64,000 bases of DNA, from positions 482,660 to 546,659 of the forward strand of contig ML680046.1 in assembly GCA_007922225.1 (NCBI GenBank). The letters run 5' to 3'. Both the position numbers and the translations under genes were made by a program. Shown here piece by piece: positions 1 to 10,847 of this stretch (position 1 is its first letter; each line of letters begins with the position of its first letter). This DNA is from Emydura subglobosa (lineage: Eukaryota > Chordata > Testudines > Chelidae). The notes under the pieces were generated by a model. It made no database searches, was not told where the DNA came from, and worked only from the letters and a program-made list of their open reading frames with translations.

Positions 1-1480
1 GAGTGGCCCGATTTTCAGAGGTGCACCTCTCCAACTGAAGGCAATAGAAGCTAGTGGGGCTCAGGTCCTTGGTGTCTCATGCTGGGAGCCCAGGAACGGA
101 AACCCTCAGATTGAGTGGGAACTTTTGTAAATGTCCTCCGCACCTCCATTTCCCAATCATCTGTCTCTCTCATCACTGTCGTACCTGAGCACCTGTAATG
201 ATATTATCCTCCTTGCAAGAATGAATTAATCCACACAAAACACAGAAAGCAAAGAGCCTTGAAAGTACAAAGTAGCATCATTATTATTACTTATACTTTG
301 GCTTCTCAGATGCTGACATGAGATATGAGGAAGAAAAGACTTTCAACAGTTTGAAGACTATTTGTACCTCTGATCCTCTTATTATACCTGTCTGAATGGG
401 TACAAGAGATAGGCTCAAGAAACTGATGCTGAAGATGTTCCCATTTAGCATCCAGGTGTACAAAATAAATAATACAACTTCAATCACTGGCAGAATCTAC
501 CAAGCCCCAAACCTGATGAGATTCTTTTATTTATTTTTCCGCCAGGAAAAAAAACTAATTACTACAAACTGTTCCATCAAAATGTCCTTGAGGCTGCTTG
601 TGTCTGGCAATTCAGCTCCTGAAGCAAGGGAGTTTACTTAACACAAGGATATGACCTTAGCTTTACTGCATCAAGCAAAGAGAAATCAATACTAGAGCTG
701 TGATACTTTGGGACTGTTGATAAGAGAGTTCATGGGAAAAGGGAAATCACAGTGGTACAGCTCAGATAAGCCAATAATTGTGTTTTATTAATATAAATGT
801 GCTTGGGATATTGCTGAAAGGTTTGGGTGTTCTTTAATCAAATTATCCATAAATTTAAATAAGAGGGAAATACTTTTATTAAAATTAAAAGTTATATCAA
901 GTCTATTTGACATACAAGAAGAATAAGGCTTGCGTAAGAGTTGCTAAGTTCCAGTTGATACTTTGAAGCAATTTGAGGACAGGGATGAGGACACACGCCA
1001 GCTGAGGGAAGAACATGGACATTTTTATAGGGTAAAATTCAGATACACTTACTGTTGATGAATCGCACCATCTCTCACAGAAAGTCCAATTGGTTCCAGT
1101 GAGATTAGCTGTGGAAAATAGTGCAATTCCGAGTAAAGTGGGTAAGGGTACCAGACTATGGCCCATAGCAGGCAAGGGGCTTACATGAATGATTCCACAA
1201 ACATTTTGGTGTCAAGCTAACCTCACATGTAACTCCACTGAAGTCAGTGTGGCCCAATGGGTCTGATCTTGTCCCAACTGTACTTCAGTGGGAGCTGTTG
1301 GTGGTCAGCATCACTGGTGGGGAGGTGATGTAACACTGATTTTGCCATTTGCAATAATTATTTCACACTGCTCTATTTCAGCATGGCACAGCGTCATCCT
1401 CCCTTTTAAATGTTCCTCACCATGCACTGCACCGGTCTGTATCTGTAAAAACTAAGGGCCAGATCCTACCACTCTGACTC
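1..1480. other. Non-coding, mostly unassigned
   Basis: AT-rich sequence with no credible gene. Short open frames at 396-641 (+) and 903-1175 (-) have no recognisable domain and are chance frames. Around 1226-1300 there is 'aactccactgaagtcagtg'-type sequence, which resembles decayed dispersed fold-back repeats elsewhere in the window. Confidence 0.6.
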
Positions 1481-1528
1481 AGATTCATAGGTTCCAAGGC
1501 CAGAAGGGACCACTGTTATTCATAAAAA

Positions 1529-2032
1529 ATGAATCACAGAATCATAGAAGATTAGGGGTGGAAGGAACCTCATGAGGCCATTTAATCCAATCCACTGCTC
1601 AAAGCAGGACCAGTCCCAACTAAATTATCCCAGCCAGGGCTTTGTCAACCACATTGTAAAAGCCTCTAAGGATGGAGATTCCACCATCTCCTTGGGTAAC
1701 CCATTCCAGTGCTTCACCACCTTCCTAGTGAAAAAGCTTTTCCTAATACCTAAACTAGATCTCTCTCACTGGAACTTGAAACCATTGCTCCTAGTTCTGT
1801 CATCTACTACCACTGAGAACAGCCTAGCTCCATCCTCCCTGGAACCCCCCTTCAGATAGTTAAAGGCTGCTATCAAATCCTCGCATATTCGTCTCTTCTG
1901 CAGACTAAACAAGCCTAGTTCCCTCAGCATCTCCTCATAAGTCATGTGCTCCAGCATCTTAGTCATTTTTGTTGCCCTCCGTTGGACTCTTTCCAGTTTG
2001 TCCCCATCCTTTCTGTAGTGGGGGCCCCAAAA
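1529..2032 (-). mobile_element. CR1 LINE 3' end, nested
   Basis: This begins with the CR1 tail signature (cagaatcatagaagattagg) and runs antisense through the 3' end of ORF2. The minus-strand frame at 1766-1966 carries the CR1 C-terminal signature ([17 protein letters not shown], then [21 protein letters not shown]). It is the same subfamily as the copies at 23.9, 42 and 50 kb. It lies inside another CR1, so it is the younger of the two. It is 5'-truncated, as is usual for CR1. Confidence 0.85.
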
Positions 2033-2125
2033 CTAGATCAAGCTTCTTGATTCTATCACTATAAGGCATGTTTTCTAATCCTTTAATCCTTTTCAAGGTT
2101 CTTCTCTAGATTCTCTCCTATTTAT

Positions 2126-2167
2126 CAGATTCATAGGTTCCAAGGCCAGAAGAGACCACTGTGGACT
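2126..2167 (-). mobile_element. Short CR1 3'-tail fragment
   Basis: About 40 bp nearly identical to the tail at 1481-1519 (agattcataggttccaagg) interrupts the older CR1 body between 2125 and 2168. It is either a very short 5'-truncated CR1 insertion or a local copy of the tail. Confidence 0.55.
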
Positions 2168-2332
2168 TGAACTGTGGACACAAAAACTGAATTCCAGCAG
2201 CCGTCATACCAGTGCCACATATAGAGGTAATATTCTCCTACTTGAGATTCTCCCTTTTATGCAGGCAAGGATTGCATTAGCCCTTTTGGCCAAAGCATTG
2301 CACTATCAGCTCATGTTTAGCTGATTATCCAC

Positions 2333-2976
2333 TGGGGTACGGTGTGCTGGCCACTGATGTTTATCAGTGTAGGCTGCGTGCGTGTGTCCCTGTGCAGATG
2401 CTGTCCCAACTCTGATTAGGAAACCGAGACAGCTGTCATGATCGAATGAATCGACACGACCACGGATTAGCTGAGCAACGAAGGCACCCAGGCCAGGTTT
2501 ATTGCATGCGGCATAATAAGAAGTGACCTACAGAGTATCTCTGGTTCAGTCTCGTATAGGCGGCGTTACAATGGCCATGGCCCAACGGCGGGACTTTCCG
2601 TTATCCCCTAGACCGGATAATGTTATTCCCTCTGACACCCTCTTCTACATTGTTTTATATAATTTTGTTCTGCCCCTTTTGACATAGGTAGTTGGCACCC
2701 TCTTGATGAAGTACCACGTTTTTCCGTTAATTGGCTGATTTGGGCAAAACTTTATTTATTACTTTTTAGTCATTTCTATTAATCAAAGTGTCATTTTAGG
2801 GAGTTAGTATCTTGGTACCTCCTATACCTGCTACATAATTTAGTATTTTGACAGCACTTTCCTGTGCCAATTTCAGCTAGCTTGGTTTTTTCCACTTATC
2901 CTCCTATTCACTCGGTTTTATTCCACTTAGGCCTTTAGCCTGTTTTACAGGCCTTAAGCTCTCACTTCTTACTACA
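2333..2976 (-). mobile_element. Solo LTR (LTR-A family), inserted in CR1
   Basis: On the minus strand this 644-bp unit starts TGTAGTAAGAAG and ends GTACCCCA, so it has TG...CA termini. It is flanked by a perfect 5-bp duplication, TCCAC, at 2328-2332 and 2977-2981. The CR1 sequence on both sides rejoins if one TCCAC is removed. A minus-strand polyadenylation signal AATAAA lies at 2498-2503 within a block (aataaacctggcc) shared with the LTR at 57794-58513. No internal retroviral sequence is present, so it is a solo LTR left by LTR-LTR recombination. LTR family assignment (ERV or other) is not possible by eye. Confidence 0.85.
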
Positions 2977-3125
2977 TCCACCATGAACTCCAAATCTTTT
3001 TCTGTCACTGCTTCCCAGGATAGAGTTCTCCATCATATACCTATGGCCTATGTGATTTGTTCCTAGATGTACACAAGTTGAATAACACATATTTTATAAA
3101 TAGTCCCTTACTGCTTGGACTGGAT

Positions 3126-3469
3126 CTAAGTAGCTGGTTTCTGTATATATTTCCTCCAAGCCCAATTTCTAAAGGTAAGTGCTTATGTAAATCTTGTGCT
3201 AACATTAACTGATCACATGTTGTTGAAGTATTGTCATTTCAATTTGAAAGTCTTCAGGGAGAGAGGGATGTACAGACTGCATTGCAACATCCTCAGGCAT
3301 AAAACTGTGCAAACTACCATAACTAAATTAAGTCAGATGGGGTAAAATATACCCCATTTATAGCAGTTGATGGGTCTCCAAACAACTCATTGCTTGTGTA
3401 AAAGGGTTCACTTACTGCAGAAGCACCTCCTTATTATCAGGCAAAGACTAGTGACTGTCTCCCTGTATG
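3126..3469. other. Unassigned non-coding stretch
   Basis: Nothing recognisable. Moderately AT-rich, with no open frame of note. Confidence 0.5.
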
Positions 3470-4060
3470 GGGCCCTCTAACGACTGTTGCTCTGTCTCTG
3501 TGGTGGTGCTATCCCACAAATAGGGCCTCCAACTAGGTCACAATTTAGTCCACCCCTCTGGGACAGAATTTAACCAAGCTATAATCCACTGCTCTTACAG
3601 CAGGTCTTCTATGTATCTCTGGGTTCCATGGTCCTTCACCCCATACTTCAGAGGGTTTCACCCCACCTTTCTCAGTGGCTGGAAGGGGAACAGGCCCTCC
3701 TTCTACTCTGGGTTCCAGCCCAGGGACCCTATAGCTAACAGTCAAGACCTACTCCCTCAAGAATCCTCGTTGCCTGCCTGGACTATTTCTTATCTCTTGT
3801 ACCCCCCAGAGAGTGACTGCACCCTCTCTCCCTGAAGCCTCTTTCTGCTACACACTTCCTGGCATTATAATCATCACCCAGACCCTCCACCACTGGGCTA
3901 CATTGTCAATAAAGCCTGCCTTTTTCTCTCTGGGACATACTATCAGGTATGTTAATTGATCTCTCAGGCTCACACTAACCCTTTCAGGGCCTGTGTGGGG
4001 TACACATCCCATCACAACTTGGAAATATTCAAATTCACAAAAACAGCTTGTCATTGGCTT
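3470..4060. repeat. Unclassified interspersed repeat (Rep-X copy 1)
   Basis: Pyrimidine-rich sequence that shares blocks such as 'gttccagcccaggga' and its context with 46020-46830. Two similar copies 42 kb apart indicate an interspersed repeat. Open frames on both strands (3545-3835, 3848-4054) are proline/serine-rich and compositional. The family could be an LTR element interior; orientation is unknown. Confidence 0.4.
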
Positions 4061-4941
4061 TAGTCAGCCACCCCCCTAAAAAAAATTCTTATGCAAAAGA
4101 GTCCATAGTGCAGAACTTGAGATTAAATTTTACATGCAATAGAGCAGGGAACACAAATAAAAATGGCTGTTAGAAAGCAGTCCATTACACTGATACATTA
4201 TCTGCACACATTCATCTTCCTTTTTATTCATCATCATTTGCAAAGAAGTATTATTGCTTACCATCTAGTAGTGCTCATCTTATACTTATCCACAATATTA
4301 AGCAGATGTTGGTAAGAGTAATTAAAGAGATAAAAAATAGAACATTGTGCTTTACTGATAAAAGATGTGGTGAGGCAGAGAGGGATTTTTTTTTTTTTAA
4401 TTTATGAGTTGATGTTTGGGGACATTTACATGTAAAAATAAAGGGTCAGATAATGGGTCTTTGTAATGTCTAAATTTAATTCTTTCTAGACTAAAAACTA
4501 TAGACAAACAGTGCAAGGGGAACAAGCTCCTCCATATTTTGCAAAGCAAAGGCTGCATGCAATCTTAGTCTAACCCTGAAATTTCTGTTAATGTCAAAAT
4601 GTGTTTTTTTAAATAAAAATTATTGGCTCCAAGTTTGATCACATTCCCCCAACAGATTGATGACTTAAGCTTCCCATTTAAATATCCACTGTTGTCATTT
4701 AATATTAGTTTACGTTAATTTCCACAATATGTATCCAATGTGCTAGGCACTGTCCAGACACTGCAGAAGAGATAAGCCCTACTCCAGTGAGCCCGTAGGC
4801 TAAGGACAGACCGACTAGCAAGCAGAGGTTAGAGAGAAGGAAGCTGTTTGAATCAAATCACGGTTAGTCTGAAAATTTAGGATTTAGAATGATTATTTAC
4901 TGCTTATTTTCTTACGTAACTGTCTCTGACAACTGTGTCTA
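4061..4941. other. Unassigned AT-rich non-coding stretch
   Basis: AT-rich sequence with a T-run near 4387-4399. No repeat family or gene is recognised. Confidence 0.5.
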
Positions 4942-5658
4942 TGTGACAGAGTGGTGGGTGTTAACTCCCTAGCCAGCCCTCTGTCACGCCAGCCCCAGCT
5001 ACTTAAGACTATGTCTACACTTGCCGCCAAATCTGGCGGCAGTCGACGGGAGATACGCAAGTTACATAGGCTGCCTAACACCTACTTACCGCGATGTCTT
5101 CAGCTGGCTGTGCCGACGGGAAATGCGCTCCCGTCGACGCAGCGTTACTCTGCCTGGCGGAGGTGGATTAACAGCCTTGATTTCTGGGTCGATTGAGCGG
5201 GTCTCCACTTCTGCTCAATCGATCTGGATAAATCGATCGGACAGCGGAGAATTTGCCGCTGTCAATCTAGACATAGCCTAAGGTGTATTAGAGCTGATTA
5301 GAAGGACCTGTGCTTGATTAGGGAATGGGAGACAGCTGTCCCCTAACTGGGCTGAGAGGTTGCTTGTATCTGATTAGCGGATAGGAGGCAGCTGCCAGGC
5401 TGACTAATGTAGGGCTTATATGCCAGCCAGAGGAAGGAAAGGAAGGGGCCCAGAGGAGTGAAGAATCTCTACCTGTCTCATAGGGAGGACAAAAGCTACA
5501 GGGGCTGCTAGCCCTAGCCAGGCACTGTATGAAGGTGGTGGATGCATAAAGGCACTCAAAATAAACTGCACTGGTGACTGCTAAACCAGAGGGTCTTAGA
5601 GTCATTTGTGAGCCAGAGGGTGGCTGAAGCAGAGGGGATATGGCAGAGCACCCTTACA
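4942..5658 (+). mobile_element. LTR-like element with nested MITE
   Basis: The unit begins TGTGACAGAGTGG and ends ACCCTTACA (TG...CA). It has LTR-like signals in the right order on the plus strand: a TATA-like box (ttatatgcc, about 5418-5426) and AATAAA at 5559-5564. A 272-bp MITE (5007-5278) interrupts the upstream part. Flanks gtcta and tccta match only partly, so the ends are less secure than for the other LTRs. It probably represents a solo LTR of a Gypsy- or ERV-type element. Confidence 0.5.
5007..5278. mobile_element. MITE, PIF/Harbinger-like (copy 1)
   Basis: Terminal inverted repeats are GACTATGTCTACAC on the left and GGCTATGTCTAGAT read from the right. A 3-bp duplication TAA lies at 5004-5006 and 5279-5281. 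TWA-type 3-bp duplications are typical of PIF/Harbinger. The interior is CpG-rich and partly palindromic (gtcgac and tcgat motifs). Related copies lie at 9736-10006 and 48260-48548. It is non-autonomous with no transposase. The open frames at 4951-5281 are not genes. Confidence 0.75.
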
Positions 5659-7552
5659 TCCTATCACTTACAATTACTTAAAGTCTATCTCTCTGTAGTT
5701 AACCTTATGTTAAACTCACTGGTGAGGATAAAAGATTACCGAAAGTGCTTGGGGAATCTGCTCCGATTACAAAGGCTGGTGCAGGTCCTTTGATGAAATG
5801 GCAAACTGATTAATGAGCTTGTACTGGTCAAGAAGGTCTTGTGCCGTGTAAGATGGTACATTTCTGGGGTGGAGGGCTGGGGTCTGGAGGAATTTGCTGG
5901 TGCGTCCCTCTGTGTAGTTCAACTAAAGGCCAAAAATTTCTGACTGAAAACTGCTCAAAGCAAAACAAATTTCACCCAAAGCCTGCCACCCTATCTTCCC
6001 CACCACACAATTTTTTTGCTGGAAAGAAAACAAAAACATTTTTGAAGAAAGCAGTCACTTTCCACATTTTTTTCGATTACTCAAAATATGAATTTTCCAT
6101 AAAAATGTCTATAGAAAATTTTTTACTTATCATAACAAATGGCCAAAACGATTCTTTCAAAAATAGCAGAACTTTCTCAGTTCAAAGATAATATTATACA
6201 CTGCTGTTGCTTAGAAGGACATGGTATTATGTGCCATTTTCACCTCTTGATGTAACTCCACTGGCTCCGTGGGAGATATGTCATGAATGAGTTTGACCCC
6301 AACAACTGTCAACTATTGACAAAATATGCCAGAAAGTGCTGAGCATCTGCTTTCTAGAAACCAGGTCTCTTTATAATGTTTTAAATTGGGAACACACAAA
6401 ACACTAGTCAGTTTTGAAAATCTCTACCTTTACTAGCAGTGAGGAGATATTTTACTTGACTTCTGTGTTTCTCCTTCACATTTTGAACATGGCAAGTTTA
6501 GAGGCTTCCAAGTAAGGCTACATAGGTTAGGACAACTTTTCCGAAGGGTGGCCTTGTTTTCTCTGAGTATAATTCATGCTGACAAATTTTGCACTCAAAA
6601 TTTTCCAACCATAATTCATTTTGTAGATGCAAATTGCACCCACAAAAAGGTTGCAGCCCGGCTGAAAAACGTAACCCTACATATTGCAACTCCACCTACA
6701 CAATGGAAGGGCTTTTAATGGTATCTGATGACGTTTGTTTGGAAAAGACAAATTAATTCACATGTTTATTTTACATATGGAAGGAGGATGTTGGATTCTA
6801 AGTATAACTATCATAGAGGCAGCTGCCACTGCCTTCTGTTTCATTTTAAATGATTAATAATGTTTGTCACTTCTGAAGTGTCACTGTGGTCTATTGCTAT
6901 ACCGCACAGTCTAAGTGATTGTACTCTCTTTTAGATCAGGGTGATTAATGATGGACAAATCTGTTTCATTTTATTGAAAACATTATGGATTGTTCTATGG
7001 TTTAAAACATTTGTTTTCTTCCTCCTTCTGCTCCGGTAAGTGAATTCAATGGAAATAGGGAAAATTGCTTTCATTTCTCTTGATGTTGAAAATGGAGCAG
7101 GAAATATGCTGGGAACAGCCTCCCTCCTAGGTGAAATTCACCCCTGTGGAAAGGATCCACACAAGACCCATAAACTACTTAAGTTCCAGGGATTTGTACT
7201 GGCCCTTTGTATTTCTGTCCTCCAGATTGGGTTAGTTCTGATTTTCTCTGAGCTGGCTCTCCCATCCCTCGCTCTATTTTAGTTGTCTTTTCCCCAAAGA
7301 TAGGAAGTAAAGATTTCCTTGGATGATCCCTGTTGTTTGCCCTCTTCCTTTCCTTCTTGAACTATGATTCCCTCTCTTGCCCACGTTTGTGGTGTCTTTT
7401 TCTATCTCTGCATGGTCACGTGCTATGCACAGACCATTTTATCCCTGCAGTTTGCCATCCCACTGCTGGTGAAAATTGCTCATAAAAGTGACAAATCATA
7501 AATTGTTTTGTTGTACCTTGTACTCCTTCCTTCCACTCCCCCAGCAGAGAAG
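5659..7552. other. Unassigned non-coding stretch
   Basis: AT-rich. At 5870-6190 there is a run of 'aaaatttt / ttttcc'-type sequence like the arms of the AT-rich fold-back elements at 36-38 kb, but no termini could be found. Open frames at 5841-6191 and 7040-7282 lack any domain signature. No gene is supported. Confidence 0.5.
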
Positions 7553-7800
7553 CAGTATAATATAATGGATAGCGCACTAGCTTAAACCCCTGAAAACAGG
7601 GAGTCCATTCCCAACTCTATAAGCCTGCTGTGTAACCTGTATCATGTTTCTTCATATCCGTTTCTTCTCCCATTCGTTGTCCATCTCATGTAATTAGATT
7701 GTAAATTCTTTCAGGGTAAAGGCTGTCTCTTACTATTTGTTTGCATAATGTCTAGCACAATGGGGCTCCTATCTCAGCTCCTGTATTGTAATAAATAATA
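7553..7800 (+). mobile_element. CORE-SINE/MIR-like with L2-type tail
   Basis: A tRNA-like head (ataatggatagcgcactag), a degraded CORE segment, and a 3' tail (gattgtaaattctttcaggg ... tctagcacaatgg) ending in 'aataaataatatt'. The tail recurs at 20925-21020, 35271-35350 and 52641-52755, and on the minus strand at 14445-14523. It is an old dispersed SINE; the family name is by resemblance. Confidence 0.6.
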
Positions 7801-8339
7801 TTAATAGTTGTGACAGAGGTCAGCATGGAAATCTTTGCCAGTTTCATCTGCCATCTAATTAGCATTACTGTGGTGTTTCCTATAGTTAACACAGGCAATA
7901 CTGTGCCAATGGTGATTACGTTCAAGCAGCAGTTGTAAAGGTTTTAAGGCTGACTATTATATTCAGTGCAGCCTCGTGGAAAAAGCTAAAAGGAGCAGGA
8001 ATCTGAAACGTGGACGTTCCAGCAGAGCACTGTCAGGCCAGAATGCAAGACATCAAATATAAAAAATCTGTTAATTTAAGCATTATAAAAAAAACCCACA
8101 TGGCTTTATCCTGAAGCGTTTAATCTCAGAAGTAAAGTCTGCAGGACTGGACACTGAGGATAATCACCATGGCTATGCAGGAGAAACAAGAAATCAGCAC
8201 TAGTTATCCTTTGAGCCATCCACATACTAACCAAAACAAAACCTTCTTATCCTTTAACCAGACAGGAGATATTCTCACCAGCAAAGAAGTCAATTTACAA
8301 GCCACCAGCCATGGCCCCTTTGTTTTCAAGTCCCATGTT
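7801..8339. other. Unassigned non-coding stretch
   Basis: No recognisable repeat or gene. The plus frame 8169-8378 has no domain and runs into the CR1 tail that follows. Confidence 0.5.
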
Positions 8340-8432
8340 TTACACTTAATCCTGCCTCATTGCAGGAGGATGGACTAGGTGACCTCCTGAAAACCCTTCC
8401 TGCCCAACATTTCCGTGATTCTATATCTAGAC
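8340..8432 (+). mobile_element. CR1 3'-tail remnant
   Basis: Plus-strand CR1 end signature: 'ggatggactaggtgacctcc', then 'cttcctgcccaacatttccg', then 'gattctat'. It is heavily 5'-truncated. Confidence 0.65.
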
Positions 8433-8619
8433 ACCCTTACATATCTGCAATATCATTACTTGAGTGTGCTGTGTCAAAAGCTTTAAGATGTTTTGATTAT
8501 CCAGATGACAAATTGAAAGGAAGAGGTATTGATGAGGGTAGATCAAAAGAAAATAACTGAGAAACGGGATGAAGTACACCTAAGGAAAATATACACAGAT
8601 GACCAGGAAATGTATATTC

Positions 8620-8745
8620 ACAGTGAGGTCTGTTGAACTATAGAAGAGAATACTTTAAGGGATGTGGTGGCAACTCCACTGCTTGGGGTGTTTAGAATTA
8701 GACCAGACAGTTTACAGGAATATATATGAACATGCCTAAGCCTGA
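8620..8745 (+). mobile_element. CR1 3'-region remnant
   Basis: Plus-strand block 'gggatgtggtggcaactcca' followed by 'gcttggggtgtttagaatta' resembles the post-ORF2 region of a CR1 subfamily. It is diverged and its edges are approximate. Confidence 0.45.
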
Positions 8746-9089
8746 CTATGGGAAACTGGATGTGCTGGCTTTTTGGAACAGTCATCAAGGCACACTTCCT
8801 AACATCAGCAAAATGGTACGTTGAGCTTTGAGTGTACTCTCTAGATCTATTGATGCAGTGCGCTTATCTTCAAAGTTGGACTATCTCCAAGACAGCATGA
8901 GGCTCAACACGAGTGAGGTACTTTGAAGAAAATGATGCAAGCGTACGCAAACCAGGATTTCTGGAAAAACTACTCGTTCTGAAAGAGACAATAAATAGTT
9001 TTATTGCATTAAAGAAGTTTCATTTATATAGTAGTGGAATATGTATATCATGAAAGCTTTTTGTTTTTCTTTTTTCCTTATTTCCCCCA

Positions 9090-9123
<34 letters not shown>

Positions 9124-9489
9124 TTAAAACCTGATTTCATCCCAGTTTTAACGTTTGGAAAATAAACATGGAAAAATTCCCAGATTTTTTTTTACAAATA
9201 AAAACTGAAAATGCAGAACACTAAATATATAGTAGATTTGCAGGAGATTCATTAACAGTGGTACTGTTATGAATGAGGATCATGTTTCTGGGAATTTAGT
9301 AGAAAATGAAGATCATCAGGTGAAGGGGGATAACTTTGTAGCTGAGGGAAGGGAGGGAAAAAGAAGATCAGTTTGTTAAACTGGTGGGACTCACCAGCAA
9401 GAGGGAAAGATTAAAAGGAGAAGTTTCAGTAAGTGTCTCTCATTTTTGTTAATTGGCAGCTGGGGTGAAAACACTCAGCTAAATATGAT
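8746..9489. other. Unassigned stretch with (TTA)n microsatellite
   Basis: Mostly unassigned AT-rich DNA. A (TTA)n run of about 10 units lies at 9092-9123. No gene. Confidence 0.55.
9092..9123. repeat. (TTA)n microsatellite
   Basis: Uninterrupted TTA/ATT trinucleotide repeats directly visible in the sequence. Confidence 0.95.
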
Positions 9490-9735
9490 GGATGATCAAG
9501 TGGATAGGATGCTTGTCTAGGATTTAGGAGATCTAAGGTTCAACTCCTGGCTCAGCTATAGATTTTCTGTGTTAGTTGGCTAACTCGCTTAACCTAACCT
9601 CTACCTCCGTTACCTGTCTGTCAAATGGATTAATACCTCCCTGTCTCCCAAGGTTTCTGTGAAGATCAAATCAATTCATGATTGTGAGGTGTTTTGGATA
9701 CTGTGATGAGGCAGGGCCATATAAAAATCTTCATA
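9490..9735 (+). mobile_element. CORE-SINE/MIR-like element
   Basis: A tRNA-derived head with a B-box-like 'ggttcaactcctgg' is followed by a CORE-type middle (ctcgcttaacctaacctcta, then tctgtcaaatgg) and the tail 'gtgaggtgttttggatactg ... gggccatataaaaatctt'. The MITE at 9736-10006 sits at its 3' end, so the MITE is younger than the SINE. Confidence 0.7.
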
Positions 9736-10006
9736 GGGCTTGTCTTCACTTACCTTCGAGATTCGGCGGCAATCGACCGGAGTCATGCAAGCTACGTAAA
9801 AAACTTGTGTAAATCCTGTCGACTTCTCTGCTTCTCTTCTGTGCTTCTGTTCTATGCACCGTCTTCACTGCACTACACCATTTGAGAAGGTGGTCTTAAT
9901 ACGTCGATTTCTGGATCAACTGAGCGGGTCTTCACTGACCGCTCAGTCGATCCAGAGAAGTCGATCTGACGGCGATGAATTTGCTGCCTTCAGTGAAGAC
10001 ATAGCC
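9736..10006. mobile_element. MITE, PIF/Harbinger-like (copy 2)
   Basis: The left end GGCTTGTCTTCACT pairs with GGCTATGTCTTCACT read from the right. It has the same CpG-rich palindromic interior (gtcgat, gatccag) as the copy at 5007-5278. Flanks show ATA at 9733-9735 and 10007-10009, extendable to an overlapping CATAG on both sides. No transposase. The open frames at 9694-10066 fall inside it. Confidence 0.7.
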
Positions 10007-10738
10007 ATAGATAACTATGGGAGAGTAGAGGCTGCTTCGTTGTATCCTACTTCTGCAAGGTACTAAATGTTGTTTGCTGCCACTGACTTAAATGGGAGAG
10101 GCTCAACAACTCCCAGGATCAGGCTTCATTTTGAGGGATTGTTTTAGCATTGACTGTCTGGGCTGGCGAGGCCCCACCAACACCAGTATTTTCTAGATTT
10201 GTCAGTTACATACCACCGAGATGTTACTTTCAGAGACTCCTGCTTCTTACAGAGTGTCAGACTGAAAGCCCCTTGAGATGTTGTTGATGTGGAAAGTCTC
10301 CAAAAGTAGTGTCAGTGACAGAGCACTTTGAAGCATCATCAAAAGGTGCAGCAAGTCTGATTTAAGTAGCAGAAAATAACTTTAAATAAGCTCTTCAGAG
10401 GCTTGTGAACTTGGAGAGCTTTTTACTCTCTACATAAAAAAGATTGTATTTATTAAGCAAGAGAGAGGTGACTTGCCAATCTCACTTTCTTTCTTTCAGG
10501 GCTCTTACAGTTTGAATGAAACTGTTCCTTGCAAAAGCTTCTTGCTCTCTAACTGCTTTTCCATCACATTTGTCGCACGCTCTCTCTCTCTCTCATTGTC
10601 ACAGTTAGGGCATAGCTAGCAGGCCAGAGCATTTCCCCATGAACATTTGTGTAATCAAGTTTAACTCGCATGAATGCTCACAAAATGGTAGTGTTCCACC
10701 TAGTTACTTTCACAGCTCTTATCATTGCAGTGTCTGAA
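10007..10738. other. Unassigned non-coding stretch
   Basis: No gene or clear repeat. A short (CT)n run lies at about 10579-10594. Confidence 0.5.
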
Positions 10739-10847
10739 CCTCACCCAGACAATACCGATTTTATCCTCACACCAACCCTGTCAGGGAGAAGAGTAGTAGC
10801 CCCATTATATAAATAGAAAGTGGGGGTAAATGACTTGACCAAGAACC
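10739..10847 (-). mobile_element. MIR-like fragment
   Basis: 'gattttatcctcacacc ... agccccattatataaatag ... aaatgacttgacc' is the reverse of the MIR tail/CORE pattern. Strongly diverged. Confidence 0.5.

Larger units (their letters stand above)
1481..3125 (-). mobile_element. CR1 LINE remnant (host of a nested stack)
   Basis: A minus-strand CR1 3' part, seen as separated pieces that rejoin. The 3' tail begins at 1481 (agattcataggttccaagg). The body resumes near 2033-2125 and 2168-2327, and ends at about 2982-3125 (ctttttctgtcactgcttcc). The gaps are filled by a second CR1 (1529-2032), a 40-bp CR1 tail (2126-2167) and a solo LTR (2333-2976). The pieces are collinear with the CR1 RT C-terminus and 3'UTR region as I know the family. 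The copy is old and coding-dead. Outer limits are approximate. Confidence 0.7.

Noticed and set aside
9092..9123. Possible CRISPR or other regular array
   Set aside because: Simple TTA trinucleotide repeat. No repeat-spacer array exists in the window.
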